Part shown: one piece after another, positions 34,673-46,886 of the stretch | Layout: each line of letters begins with the position of its first letter | How positions within the stretch are numbered: position 1 is the stretch's first letter | From: Nematopogon swammerdamellus | Taxonomy: Eukaryota; Arthropoda; Insecta; Lepidoptera; Adelidae | DNA length: 64,000 bases | Direction of reading: 5' to 3' | Assembly (NCBI GenBank): GCA_946902875.1 | Contig: OX336340.1 | Coordinates: 15,949,566 to 16,013,565, forward strand | Made by a program: the position numbers and the translations under genes | The notes under the pieces: model-generated | Databases searched by the model: none | Seen by the model: only the letters and a program-made list of their open reading frames with translations | What the model was told of the DNA's origin: nothing

Positions 34673-35165
34673 ATTTCCTTGTTTAATTGGCTATGGCAAT
34701 GTTTGATAATATTATAGTAAGCTGGCTGTTGCTGAAATTTTAATTATTTGGAAAATAACCACAGTCTCAATTTTTTTACTGCCCTCACAAATTCTCCAGC
34801 TTTTCCAGATTTTCGCTCAGTAACTCAGTTACTACTTGCAAAAATAACATTGTCTTGTATACAGAATGTAAGGCACTGCATAATTTATTGAAGTCCCCAG
34901 AGAGGAGAGACTATTTCTACAGTGCTCTCTGGCCCCCCGTATTTCTTGCAAGTCTCTTTGCAAGAAGCAAGTCGTTTTGACTAGTCACCGACTCTAGCCA
35001 AGCAAATGGATAGCATAATTTAGCATGATTCCCATCTCCACTGTGGCTTCCAGCTGTTTAGATTATATTCAGTCATAGGTAACCAGTCGTAACGTATATT
35101 ACGGGACAAGTTCAAAAGTAACCCCTCTGAAATCCGGCGGTGACGGCGGCGCCGGCGGAAATCTG

Positions 35166-35265
35166 GAATCTGCGAAGGAAAAAAGGTGTTAGTCGGAAGA
35201 CTTTTATACCGCAACCGGACTTTTTTGCGCGGTTTCCGCGCGAGACCAGCAGTCACCTGTGATGG
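35166..35265. repeat. About 95-bp dispersed repeat, copy 1
   Basis: AGTCGGAAGACTTTTATACC, GCAACCGGAC, then GCGGTTTCCGCGCGAG and GTCACCT. It matches 42170-42262. The matching minus-strand frames contain RYKSLPTN in both copies. Confidence 0.6.
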
Positions 35266-35708
35266 TCTTTGTTTAGAAACGTTAACCCCCCAGGACCACA
35301 TTTCGGGATACGTGCCTGCACTCTGGTCCTTGTTTGAAATATCTAAAATGACACCCTACACTTTTCATATAATATCAAGGGGCATGAGGTGCTGAAATCC
35401 AGCTCTACCCTCGCCGCAGCAATGACAAGCCCAGATAGCGCACGCTGAGTCACGTCCTATCGTTCACTGAGTGTCAATTCGTTTTTTTTTTTATAATCTT
35501 GTTGTCTTTTATGACACGTAAATCTTCTCTCTTCTCGTCTCTTTGCTTGTCTCTACAATACAATAAAACACAACATCAGTCTGTAAAGTGTGTACTCGAA
35601 AACTACTGAGCCAATTTACATGCTGTTTTCACTAGTGAAATCTGGAATATTTCGGGATGATTACAGGATATGTATCATCACAAAATTCCTCTTTCATTCG
35701 CTGAGCAG

Positions 35709-36090
35709 TCAACGAAAACTTTGATGAGGCGCAGAAAACACTTCACCGGAATCGATTGAATGCACATGAATAATTCTTCTGTGTCTCGCTCGACCGCCCA
35801 GTGCACTACGTGTGCATCGAATCATGCCCTTCAAAGCGTAAATCTCCTGTGATTTCAAATATGCCGGTCGCTGCTGGATACATCCTCTCTGGGCCGTCGG
35901 AGAGACGCGCACTTGGCCCCCACAAACCGACCGCAAGCCCCCGAGGCGCATAATGCAGCCCCTCCCGACTGACATTCATCCAGCTTGGGGCAAAATGGAG
36001 GAATTCCTGTATTCCATCCACGCGCATCGTAGGCGTCAGTTGATATGTTTCTGTCTCTGCAGGTGCCAGGTGAACTGTATTTGAAAAACT
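35709..36090 (-). other. GC-rich stretch with two overlapping open frames, unassigned
   Basis: The minus strand is open from about 36090 to 35806 in one frame (MRVDGIQEFLHFAPSWMNVS onward) and from 35975 to 35709 in another. GC content is well above that of the flanks. I recognise no domain. The sequence could be a decayed foreign or transposon gene or a conserved non-coding patch. Confidence 0.25.
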
Positions 36091-36446
36091 TATTTATGTA
36101 CTATTAAAATGTATAGTATACTCCAACATTCTCGAAAAATTAGAAGTTGAGAGCTTCGAAATATTGTGTTTCGATATTATTTTAGGCTTGAAGGTGGAAA
36201 AGAAACAAAATTGGCTCAATTTGACAGCTCATTTTTCACTTCTGCTTCTGACAGACGTAACTTGTTCTCTGCTTTATATTTTACCGCTAACTTCAATTTA
36301 GTTCGTTCGATATTCAAATTTATTGCGAATCGGAGCTCGGCCTGGCTCGACAAAGATTTGGAAATCGAACATTATGCGGCCACAGCAGATCATTTTCGCT
36401 AATATTTTTCGCTAACACATTTTAACAACATTACATCTAAAAATCG

Positions 36447-37154
36447 TCAGTCTCGGTAGCTCAGTGGTGCGGTCGGTCGACTGATCATAAGCACACCTGG
36501 GCACGATCAGTTCTTGGATGGGTGACCGGTCGACCGTTCACTGAGAAAATGTTTATTACTAAACTGTTTAGTAACGTCGTTTTTTACTCAAATTTGGTAC
36601 CTACTAAATAAAGTTAACTAAACCGGTTTAGTTGCGGCAACTAACCATAATTTAGTAAAACCCTTTTTTGTAACCAACTACCGAAGTATGGCTACTATTC
36701 ACAAAATTAATTGTTGCTCTTTAACAAACAGTTAAGTAGGAAGCAACCAAACTGATTTACTAAACTCGGTTCGGTTGTGGTAACTGCTAGTTTTGTAGTC
36801 ACCACAGCAACTAAACTGCTTTGTAACATATTACACTAAATTTAGTTACTAACTGACTAACCGTTTTTTCAGTGTTGGAGGCTGACCGTGGTTCGAATTC
36901 CTCGTAAAACTGTAGGTCCCTTCCCTTCACCTTACTAGGTGGTAGGGTTTAACCCGCCCGGCTGATACCACCGCACCGAATGAAAGGTCGGTTGAAACGG
37001 CCATGTAAATAATTCGTATTTTCCGTCAGTTCAGTCTAGCCGGCACGACCGAAGGGAAGCACTGAACATGGCACCTAGTTCATCAAGGTGTTATGGGCTG
37101 ACATCGCGGATGTAGTAGAGGTGATGTAGCAAACTGTGGCAGTTTCCATAAAAA
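36447..37154 (+). mobile_element. Chimeric-head SINE (tRNA/5S) split by a MITE
   Basis: Plus-strand copy starting TCTCGGTAGCTCAGTGGTGC. The 5S-like part is diverged but readable (CAGTTCTTGGATGGGTGACC). It is interrupted at GACCGTT (36538) by a 336-bp element and resumes at 36875 with TTGGAGGCTGACCGTGG, then the central block and the tail to CAGTTTCCATAAAAA. Confidence 0.75.
36539..36874. mobile_element. CACTG-ended MITE, 336 bp, inserted in a SINE
   Basis: Ends CACTGAGAAAATG and, inverted, CACTGAAAAAACGG. The flanking TT on both sides (36537-36538, 36875-36876) is the duplicated target when compared with uninterrupted SINE copies (GACCGTTGGAGG). Inside are several TAAACCGGTTTA-like palindromes and repeated AACTAAAC blocks. 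CACTR ends with a 2-3-bp duplication fit the CACTA/EnSpm group. Confidence 0.65.
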
Positions 37155-37477
37155 CAAATTATCACAAAATCTCTGTTCGTGTAATTAGGTGTGTGGATGT
37201 GCGTGAAGAATGTGGTGTGTATGTGTATGAGTGTGAAGACTGTGGGCGTGAAGAGTATGTGTGTGAATGTATGGGTGAATGGGTAGAATGTGAGAAAGTA
37301 CATTAATGTGAGAAAATGCTGTTGGCAATCTTTTATGAGGGTATCTTTAACTTTTTTAGTGAAAGTCAGTCTGGGGTGTGGAATAAATCTTTATCGTTCA
37401 ACTCTTTATTGTATGTTCGTGGTAAGCGTGATAGTAAAGAGTTCTGCGCATATTATTTATTTGTTGCTTTGATTCGT

Positions 37478-37561
37478 ACAGGAGGAATGCCGTGGATAGG
37501 AAAACGGAGTGTGGGAAGACCACCCGTCAAGTGTACCCACGCGAGGGTACACGCATACACG
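37478..37561 (+). mobile_element. RTE-type LINE tail fragment preceding (CTGA)n
   Basis: Encodes GMPWIGKRSVGRPPVK in the plus frame, the end of the RTE reverse transcriptase, then runs GCATACACGCTGACTGAC straight into the microsatellite. Confidence 0.6.
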
Positions 37562-37724
37562 CTGACTGACTGACTGACTGACTGACTGACTGACTGACTG
37601 ACTGACTGACTGACTGACTGACTGACTGACTGACTGACTGACTGACTGACTGACTGACTGACTGACTGACTGACTGGCTGACTGACTGACTGACTGACTG
37701 ACTGACTGACTGACTGACTGACTG
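37562..37724. repeat. (CTGA)n microsatellite, about 40 units
   Basis: About 163 bp of uninterrupted CTGA units except for one CTGG near 37677. It begins exactly where the LINE tail ends. Long SQSVSQSV frames on the minus strand are products of the repeat and not genes. Confidence 0.95.
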
Positions 37725-39720
37725 TGCGACGGGTTGGTACACACAGTCCAAATACACACATACAAGATGAGGACAGTCCAATCGTCCGCGCATTATATCC
37801 TATTATAGCAGGTTCATATCCAATTACTCTACGTTCGTTCAATTTCTGTAATTTAAAACGCTCGCAACTTTCGTCATAAATCTGGTGATAGATGACCGAG
37901 AGCGATAGTTTTGCATATTAATTTATGAATGTACGCTGAACTGCTTCGATTCTCTATTTATGGAATATTGCGGATTCTAGATACTACGAGCATATTCCAA
38001 AATACTTCAATCTTAAAGTAAGTACAAAATGTTGTAATTGAAAACATAAGAATGTAAATCTATTTTAAAAATTATGTTAAGAAATATAAAATTCGCGGAA
38101 AAAATAAATATAATATAATTAATAAAACTGGTATAGGTATAATTAATTTAAAAAAATATTATCTAGAAATTCTTACAAATTTATTGTGTCGAGTTAAAAC
38201 ATAAAGGAAATAAATTGGTTTAAAATGTTTGCGAAATTAAATTAAGAAAATTCATCTGTAAATGTATCTAACCGTGTGGGGCCGGTACTTAAAAGTACCG
38301 TGTGGGGCCGGTACTTTTAAAAAGAATAGCTTAAGAAGAAATATAAAAAGCGAGTACATGCTTAGTACTAAAATATAGAAATTTATAATATTTAATGTTT
38401 AATTCAATTTTCTCTTAGCTGTTTATTTTTAGCAATTTTTGTTTTATTTTTCATCTTCTTTTGTTTAGCTAGCAGGACGTATATATCTTTAAAATATAAT
38501 ATTTTGCAAATCTGTTTGCAAATTGGTTCTGTATTTTTTTTTTTTTAGGTATATGTATGTAATAGTTAATAAGTTATCTGTTAAATCCCCTAATCAATAG
38601 ATAAATAAATTTATATTATTTATGTTATTTTATTATTTATTTATAGTTACATTCACACACTAGTTACTCTTGAACTTGTTAAATTCGTTTACAACCTAAT
38701 GTCCATTGTCCATGCGAAAAAGATGTTTTGTCTCTATTTCGAATGTTAGTAGAGTCAATAAATTGAACGCAGCGTCAACAGACTAAACAGCTGTCAATCA
38801 ACCAGCATTTAGTCGATTAGTCATGCATGTCTCATGTTCATGTATTACACAGTTGACCCACTGTCGATCAACCGTCGACCTCGTTGGCTATAAACAATAG
38901 TTCTTTGTGCCAGCTACTCGTAGTTACTCGTAACATTTACTTGAAGTAAAACGATGCGACGATGAAGTAAAACGATACAAATTTATAATAATAACAATGT
39001 AAAACAATCTGAGCTCGTATAATAAGGCCGAAAATGCGTTCAAAACTGTTAAGAACTAATTTCAAATCGACTGATGGAAAGAAACTACCTATACTTATAG
39101 AATTAAGTTATCCCTTTAAATAAGTCATCCCACTCTAAGAGCTGAGTCAACCGGACATTCAAATGTGGAACTCCTTTTTTAAACGAACTTCTAGAAATCC
39201 TATTTTAAAATATGAGTCAATTTGGTTAATCGTCGACGAACTTCTATTTTCGTATAAATCCAGTCCAAAAAAATCAAAAGCATAGAGATTTGCATAGAAT
39301 TGTCATACAAGCTGCTTCAGCCCCAACATATCCATATACGCAGACCTACAATTTACAGAGAGAGGGGGAGATATATGTAATATAAATTTGTAATGTAGTT
39401 TTTGTGCTCAGTATTTATAATTACTTCTCGCCAACTCGCTGAGTTAATGACTATTCTAAATTCTTCGAATCGAGTTCTTTCTTTTAGTCTATATCTTGTC
39501 TTGTAAAATGTAAGTCTGTGTAACTGTGAGTTGTGCCATACTTCGTTGGTATCAAGTTACATGCACATACCAATCCGGCCGAGTGTTATACTCATTCATT
39601 ACTAATTGACATAACAGTCAATAGCTCCTACCTCATTCATTAATACTAATCGACACAACACAAACAAATAATAACAAATAGGTACCGATACTAGCATAAA
39701 TGTTACGGTTTGAATAGAGA
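37725..39720. other. Gene-free AT-rich stretch
   Basis: Very AT-rich, with only the duplicated repeat end at 38271-38330. Confidence 0.45.
38271..38330 (+). repeat. Duplicated 5' end of the GTGTGGGGCCGGTACTT repeat
   Basis: Two adjacent copies of CCGTGTGGGGCCGGTACTT, the second running into TTAAAAAGAATA as in the 1301 copy. The rest of the element is absent. Confidence 0.5.
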
Positions 39721-39721
39721 A

Positions 39722-40115
39722 ATAACCAGAGTGATCTGGGCGCGGGATTCTCTTTCGAGAGGTCCTAGGTTTGAATCCGGTCGGCGTGTAGCAATGAGTT
39801 TTTTCTGACGGAAAAATATACATGCATACCTACACCTACTGCTTCGCCGTTCAGAACCGGTGTATAACTGTTAGGTCCCGTCCCTTGCCCCTTACTAGGT
39901 GGTAGGCTCAAATTGTAGGCGACTGGGTTGATACCACCGTATTGGATGTAAGATGGCTGCATAGCAAGCGGCATCGGCTGTGTTCTCCTCTAGTCCAGTA
40001 TAGCCAGCAATTCAAAGGGAAGTCTCCGTTATGGTACCTTCCTTCTCGGAGGTGATATTGTCTGGTCGGAGCATGCGCTTTGGCCCCTCTGGCTCAGCCG
40101 GATTACATAAAAAAC
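39722..40115 (+). mobile_element. tRNA-headed SINE, copy with altered head
   Basis: The first 35 bp no longer match the A-box region, but TAGGTTTGAATCCGGTCGGC (B box) and the whole body to GCCGGATTACATAAAAAA are clear. Confidence 0.75.
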
Positions 40116-41939
40116 TGGAGTTAGACGTATGCTAATTCATTACACAACTATGGTCAATATCTTGATCATATTCAAGGTTGCTACAACACTTGGTAGACGC
40201 TGATCTTCTTCCCTTTACTCCGTAGTCCGTGTTCACATCGAGTGTCGAACCGTATAACTGAAGTATCACGCACGGCACGACAGTATCTACATCTCTGTGT
40301 TGTAATCGTGCATGGATACAAACAACCTAGATAGGTAACTTGCTCTAAGCCCGTGACTGCCATACAGTGTGTGATTATCACACACTAAGTGGGCGCCGCC
40401 AGTCGCCGTCCGGCATGCACGTGTAGAAATGTGTGTCGGTGTCTGCAGTCAACCGGTCGCAAAATGACATATTGTTATGTTATATATAAAACTGCAAACG
40501 CAATATCCAGAACAAAAGGAGAGGCACGGAAAAACATAGAAAAGTAATAAATAATTCATAACGTACACGTCAGTTTGTTATTTTTTTTTTATTTTAGAAA
40601 ATATTTTCACTTCACTCTATATAATATAATCACTCTATATAATCACTTCTCTTTTATTATCTCTCGCTCTCCCGTCCATACAATACTTTCTTTGATAATG
40701 CTCAGCCCTAAGGCTATTTAGCGTTATGGTATATAGCCTATATTGAGCATCAAGAACTACTCTTTCCATTGGTGCAAATCTGTTCAGAGGTTCCGGAGTT
40801 TACTTCAAACATACATACATACAGACATACGTTCCCTTTTATAAGAAGTATAGATATAGATATAGAAGAGTAGAGATAGAGATAATATGCACCACCAAGA
40901 TGGCGGTTCGGCATCGGGCACATAATGCGCACACAGACAGCTCGTGCCGGCTCGATTAGGCACAGTTTCGTATCTCAGTATCTAAATGGTCGTAAGTGTT
41001 CGAGCGCTCAGAACAATATTTACGTTTTGCATTTGCGACATGAGGTTAAATCTCACTTTTTCTAACAATAATATTATGCCACTTCACGTGTGGCAAGGGC
41101 GGACTTATTGCTCTATGCAATATCCTCCTATTATCTTAAATATCTATGTCCTTCTATTTCAGACTTTTGTGTGCATTCTTGAAGAATATATTGTATGGAC
41201 TATACATAGATATAACCTGGGCAGATGAAATTTGATCCACTAGCTAGATAGTAGTAATACCGTCTCTATTCGTACATACTGTTACCCCTTTGTAGTCGTG
41301 CCGCAATCGTACCGAACTAAACTGCAACTCCATCTATCTGTTCCGATCTCTTCTAATACTAACGACGACGTTACTATTATTATTATAATAAGTCCGCCTT
41401 CGCCACTGCAATAAAGTACGTTTAATAAAAATGCCAATTTAAATACGCTAAGCCAACGCTACTCAAACCAAACGTGTTGTTCGTTAATAATCTAGTGGAA
41501 TATATTAAATCTTTCAACATATCGATGCTCTCCTTCACGTACGCGAGCAACTCGGCCACCTCTGAGTGGAGAGCTAGTGGATGTAAGAGCCAAAGTAAAT
41601 AAACTCGGGAGTAGAAGATAGAGATCGCCAAAACACGAAGTATTTCTGTCTCCCGCCCGCCCTAGACATAGTACAGAAATGAAACAGCGACTCAACACAT
41701 ATTATGGTATTCACCCACACAGCCGCATGGCTTGTCTGTACACATACATCATCGTCGTCGTCCTAAAGGTAGACTGGAAGGAATTTCTTTAAATAGTATC
41801 TGAATTTTAATTAATGAAAATTCTGAATTCGGACGGATTGTTTTGGGCCTACATGAACATAGTAAATCTGCGGCTAGTCTATACTTTTCATCTGCGTTTA
41901 AGGTCAAACTGGGTTCCAAAGAAATGTATTAAAGTGGCC
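40116..41939. other. Gene-free stretch
   Basis: A run of TATAGATATAGA-type repeats at 40850-40885 and a scrap of the LINE tail (AATAAGTCCGCCTTCGCC) at 41388. Confidence 0.4.
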
Positions 41940-42104
41940 GACGGCCGTGGATAGGAAAACGGAGTGTGGGCCATGTGCGACGACGACATCAAGTACGTCG
42001 GCGGAAAGCAGCGGTTTCGGGCCGCTAAAGGCCGGGAGGACTGGAGAAAAATTGGAAAGGCGTATGTCCAGCTCAGTGGACGCACACACGCTGACTGACT
42101 GACT
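41940..42104 (+). mobile_element. RTE-type LINE tail with three CTGA units
   Basis: GCCGTGGATAGGAAAACGGA is shared with 37490-37510; then GGCCGGGAGGACTGGAG, GTATGTCCAGCTCAGTGG and CACACACGCTGACTGACTGA. This is the unexpanded counterpart of the 37562 microsatellite. Confidence 0.65.
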
Positions 42105-42169
42105 AAATAACTTACTGTATTCAGGTTGTTTTGTACAATCAAAGCATGGTATATGTATGCAGTCACCTG

Positions 42170-42262
42170 GATTCTGCAAGGGAAAAAGTTATTAGTCGGA
42201 AGACTTTTATACCGCAACCGGTATTTTTGTGCGGTTTCCGCGCGAGGCCTGCCGTCACCTTT
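42170..42262. repeat. About 95-bp dispersed repeat, copy 2
   Basis: Same blocks as 35166-35265, including the GCGGTTTCCGCGCGAG hairpin. Lies 65 bp right of a LINE tail. Confidence 0.6.
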
Positions 42263-45259
42263 TCCGCCATATAAAATAGGACATATACAGTAACCGATGT
42301 CATTGGCTATTTATCTATTGACAAATGTTCCCTGCGCTTGTCCGGCTATCTCAGTTTCGGGAAAAATTCTTAGCAAGCGGTGCAAAACTGTTCCTTCGTT
42401 TATAGCTCGTTTAAAGCGTTCGTATTGAGTGATCTACTGTTATGTCTGTGTACTGTGTCCTAGATGCGCGGCGTCGCGTCGTCCCTCAACGCCGGTCAAT
42501 GAATGGAATTAGCAACGGACTACGTCTAGCGATCGTCTAACCGCAAGTCCCTACTCTATTAGTAACTCTACTCTTCGCGATAAATATTTAAAAAAATTAT
42601 GTCAGTCTCGTTTCACAAAATTTGCTTAACGTTTTAAATTAATTATGTTTATTTAATAACCGAAATTGAGTACTTTATTAATATTTAATAAGCAGGTAGC
42701 GTCTATTTAATATTTAGGTACCGTCGCGTTACCGAATTTTATCAGCCTCGAATGTCAGCAAGGTGGACCTTTTAGTAGGAAGACGCATTACGTGGGCCCG
42801 TTAGATGGAAGCACCGTTTTACTTTTACTGGTATTTTTATGGTCAACCTCGCCCAACAATTCGCCTCCAAAATGCTTCGCCTCAGGACTAATGTTGCCAG
42901 GTCGCGGCCTGAAATAAATCCCCATTGTAAAATGTGTACGCGTGGCGTGGGCGGGGAAAGGATATTAGTAGTAAGTTCTGTGTAGCGGTAGCGTCGGCTG
43001 TTTTACGACTAGCCTGCAAGTCTGTTGCCGGCTCAGAGCGCGCCCGGGCGAGAAGTGCGTTTTAATTTAATAATTACAAAATTATTATTATTAAATTACT
43101 ATTGTTATTTTAGAAAATAAATACATAATTACTATATAACGCACTCTAACGAGCTAAACTAGATATATGATATGATTGTTTTTATTAATACACTTATTTA
43201 GCTTATTAGGTGTTCTTAATTGACGGGCGTAACGTAAACTCAGAACAATGATAATAATAAATCTATAATTAAAATTATTGCAAATTATTTTAAATTTTAA
43301 TTGCTGTTAATCTGTAGGTACTTCTAGCTCAGATCTGCTCTACGGTGCTAGCTAGCGACGACTACTGCGCGGAACATAAAACTTCACAAACCCCCCGCAA
43401 CTAACTTACAGGCCGGCCGATTTATTGCTCCGCAACTTTTCAGCTTAAAAATTCATTAGGAAAACTGATTTATTGGAAACTATTTTATGGGACGCTTGTT
43501 CTTCAACTGAGTCTTCGCAACTCGACCGAACTTGGGAAGTGTCTCAGGAGAGAGAAATGTCGAAACTGTGCTTTAAAATTCAATTGTAAGACAAAACACA
43601 TTTTCTTCACAACAACGGCGTTTATTTGTGGAGTTCGATGCTTAGTTGGAGGTAAGTTATACAGGTGTGTGAGAGTTTCGTTTGATTTGATAAATAGAGG
43701 ACTGTCGAGATTGGTACCCATTTTTCAGTGTACCCGAACTGTAAAGCAAATCAATTCCATATTCAACAAAGAAAAACTTTAAGATATAGTTATGCATTCT
43801 TTATTGCACACCAAACAATAACAAACGATTATAATATACACTATATTTTATCCTCTCAAATATTTTTAAAGTACTTCCAGACACGTAAAGTTTACACTTT
43901 GTTACAAAAATGTTATTAATAAATTCAATCAATACAATACATAATATGATCGAGTTAATTCATAGCAAGAGCGGGCCGTAGCAAAAATACGCGCGAGTGT
44001 AGCCGTAACCGCGAACATAAGCTGAAATGGATTTGACAAAAAGTAAGTGCGACAACTTAGCATAATACAAAATCAATTACGCTGAAGTGCGCATAAAGCT
44101 CAATTGTAATTTCGCCAAATCTTATCTTTTCCCGCTTCTCAAGTCCGTTTACGACGAAAGTTTTTCCGCCGCTGCAGTACAGCGGATATTCGCTCTGAAT
44201 CGGAAAGGGCGGCTATCTGAGAAGGCGATTTACTATTCTCGTTTATGGAGCCTCGAAGTAGAAAGGGATAATGAAAGGCGTGAAGCCCCTTTATTTCTAG
44301 AATCCCAAAGGGCCGCCGTACGGAGGGTAGATTAAAAAAGTTTCTGGTGACAAGCGGCTCTGATTACCATAAATTTGGCTTTAGGTCCGCCCAGTCCTCT
44401 ATACCTCCTGCACTGAAATTCCAATTAGCCCCTCTGGAGACAACTTTGAGTTAGATCTGAGCGGTTCTGATGCTTTAAAGATAGCCACTCTATTAGTTCC
44501 GAGGAAGCGATTTAACAGAAATCCAGCTCGTCCATTTATCTTTCAGTACATCCGAACCTTCGATACGAACTCACACAAAAATTTGACAAATGGGAAAAAC
44601 TCGAAAATATTAATATGATTTTGTTACATACAACGAACGAATATCACCGCCAAAATGTTTAAATTCCGCTGGAGTAAAAATAATTACCTTAAATTTATTT
44701 CAAAATTAAATGGTATTTAATTTTTCCTTGAAGAAATTATGTTTCTTACTACTTTTATTAGGGGCTAGTTTTTGCACTGTCTCTTCTCTAGATGTGATCA
44801 GTGAAAGTGTTCGATCTCATTGGGGTAATTTAACCATTCTTTGCATAATAGTTTCCTGGTAATAAAATGGTATAAATGGAATGAGAAGACTTGGAATCAC
44901 TTCAAATAATTAAAAATGCTATGCGGGCATGCTTGTGGCATATACATACCTACTCTTACTCGTATTTGTTCAATTGATGGAAACCAAAACAATATTTTTT
45001 ATTATCGGGTATTAGGCCATTCTATAGGTATTGTTGAGGTATTATTAAAAATATATGAAATGTCTATAATCACTAAGTTTGCTTTAACAAATATTTAGTT
45101 TTAAAGTTAATAAAAAACTGCACTAACGTGCATACTTATGTGCACGCACGCATTTTTTTTTATATTTTTTTTACTTTCAAAATGGCATTTCTTCAACGGC
45201 AAATTTCGATCACTTTCGACTATTTCAATGTGCGTGCACGCAGAGTTTACCCAGAGCCC
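42263..45259. other. Gene-free stretch
   Basis: About 3 kb. The longest frame (44087-44335, 82 codons) has no recognised domain. No repeat family was seen. Confidence 0.4.
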
Positions 45260-45390
45260 TATGCTAAGATAGGTAAGTGGAGGGAGCTAAACTAAACGTT
45301 TCACGTGGAATCCGAATTCTGAACCACGGTCAACCACAACAGTCGGACGGACACACATCGAAAGTTTGGCCGCGAATTAGAAGAGAGCAA
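45260..45390 (-). mobile_element. Degenerate middle part of a chimeric-head SINE
   Basis: Carries TAGGTAAGTGGAGGGA, ACGTGGAATCCGA, GAACCACGGTCAACC and a broken ACACACATCGAA.GT segment in the order of the family's middle. Heavily mutated. Confidence 0.4.
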
Positions 45391-45931
45391 AATAGCAGTG
45401 ACGTTACCCACGGCACGGGAAGATAGTTCATCTTGACCGCTTTTTTTTATACAGTTAGAAATCTCCTCTGAACTTTCTTATTTCTCTGGACTGGATGGAA
45501 GTCCGTATTTACGGATAATCTGTTCGTTATGTTTCTCTTGTTCTTTATGTTAGTTTTCTTCTTGTCTATTTTTCATAAAGAATGTTTATTATATTCTATA
45601 CTTAAATGACATATTTTTACCAAACCTCCTCATAATTACACTCGGCAATCGCGAAAGTTCTCAAAATTACATTTCCCAGGTGTTAATATATTAACCCTCA
45701 GCTAAGGGGACTAAGTAAATTGCAAACTATAATACTTAGAAAGTTATCCTCTTCACACAGGTTGAATGAGCTTTGCGGAAGCGGTTCCCTGAGGCACGCT
45801 GGTGCTTACCTCTGCAGCCTGCGATCTATGACCTAGTTCGCTAATTAGGATAAAATTAAAAGGTAAAACTTTTCACGAAGCTTGCTGTGGTTACACGTGA
45901 GAGTGGGCGGGGCGGGGCGCGCCGCTACGTT

Positions 45932-46062
45932 GTTTTTTTTTATGGAAACTGACACGGTTGGCTACATCACCTACAACATCCATGATGTCAGCCCTAACAC
46001 CGGGTGAACTAGGTGCGATGGCAGTGCTTCCCTTCGGTCATGCCGGCTACACTGAACTGGAC
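45932..46062 (-). mobile_element. Chimeric-head SINE, 3' fragment
   Basis: T-run, GACACGGTTGGCTACATCAC and CTTCCCTTCGGTCATGCC, stopping at GAACTGGACG. Confidence 0.6.
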
Positions 46063-46388
46063 GTGTCGTCACTCAACGGCATAGCGACACGTGGGTACGT
46101 ATACCTAAACAATATTCTAACCTCACCGGCAATAAGAACATTCTAATCTACGTACCACGTAAAATTATAAAAATCTGTGAATGTTTATGGGGTTGGGAAA
46201 ATATAAATTCCCAAGAACGAATTTTTATGAAGAAGCAGTAGTAAAATAAAAAACCTGGGTTTGAAAAGTGGGAACGTTGTTCAAACATAGAGGGTTCCGT
46301 AGCCATTTGTTCGTTCTTATTGCACTTATAGCGAGCATTTCTTCTTGTCGCACTCGCACGATCTCGCGTTCGGCACAACTTATTTTTA

Positions 46389-46545
46389 AGCCCCGACGAA
46401 AAAAACGGAGGGGTGTTATAAGTTTGATGTGTGTGAGGGTGTGTGTGTGAGTGTGTGTGTGTGTCTGTCTGTGGCATCGTAGCTCCCAAACGGATGGACC
46501 GATTTGGATGCAGTTTTTTTTTATTAGGAAGCTTGTTTTGTATTG
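46389..46545 (+). repeat. CCCGACA-family repeat, 5' part with (GT)n
   Basis: AAGCCCCGACGAAAAAAACG, a GT-rich run (46430-46470), then GGCATCGTAGCTCCCAAACG and GATGGACCGATTTGGATGC. The fold-back end is missing. Confidence 0.65.
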
Positions 46546-46589
46546 ATACATTTAGTCCTTCGTATCTCTCACGCCATCTATCGGTCACC

Positions 46590-46816
46590 GTAGATATTAA
46601 ATGGCTGTTCTACCGAATCCGATATATTACCGATCTTATGATAAATTGTATGGGAACCCCCTTAATATTTTTAATATTTGTTGGCATATGCGCCATAATA
46701 ACAAATATTCTGTGAAAATATCAACGGGCTACCTATTACGGTTCAAAAACAGCCCTCGGACGGACAGACAGACAGACAGACGGCGTAGGCTTAGTAGGAT
46801 ACGCTACCCTAAAAAA
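46590..46816 (+). mobile_element. AGGGTTCCG-family element, 3' part
   Basis: Carries GTATGGGAACCCCCTTAAT, GCGCCATAATAACAAATATT, CGGGCTACCTATTACGGTTC, the GACAGACAGAC run and CTACCCTAAAAAA. The 5' block is missing or replaced. Confidence 0.65.
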
Positions 46817-46886
46817 TACCTCTGTCTCGTTTGTGATACCGTGACACCTAAAAAGTTAGAATAAACAATTAGTAAGTAAGTACATA

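Noticed and set aside
37453..37842. Three overlapping minus-strand frames coding SQSVSQSV repeats
   Set aside because: They come from the (CTGA)n microsatellite, which is open in several frames by its nature.
46148..46588. 146-codon and 108-codon minus-strand frames
   Set aside because: They span a GT-rich run and pieces of two repeat families; no domain, and Thr/His runs come from the (GT)n.
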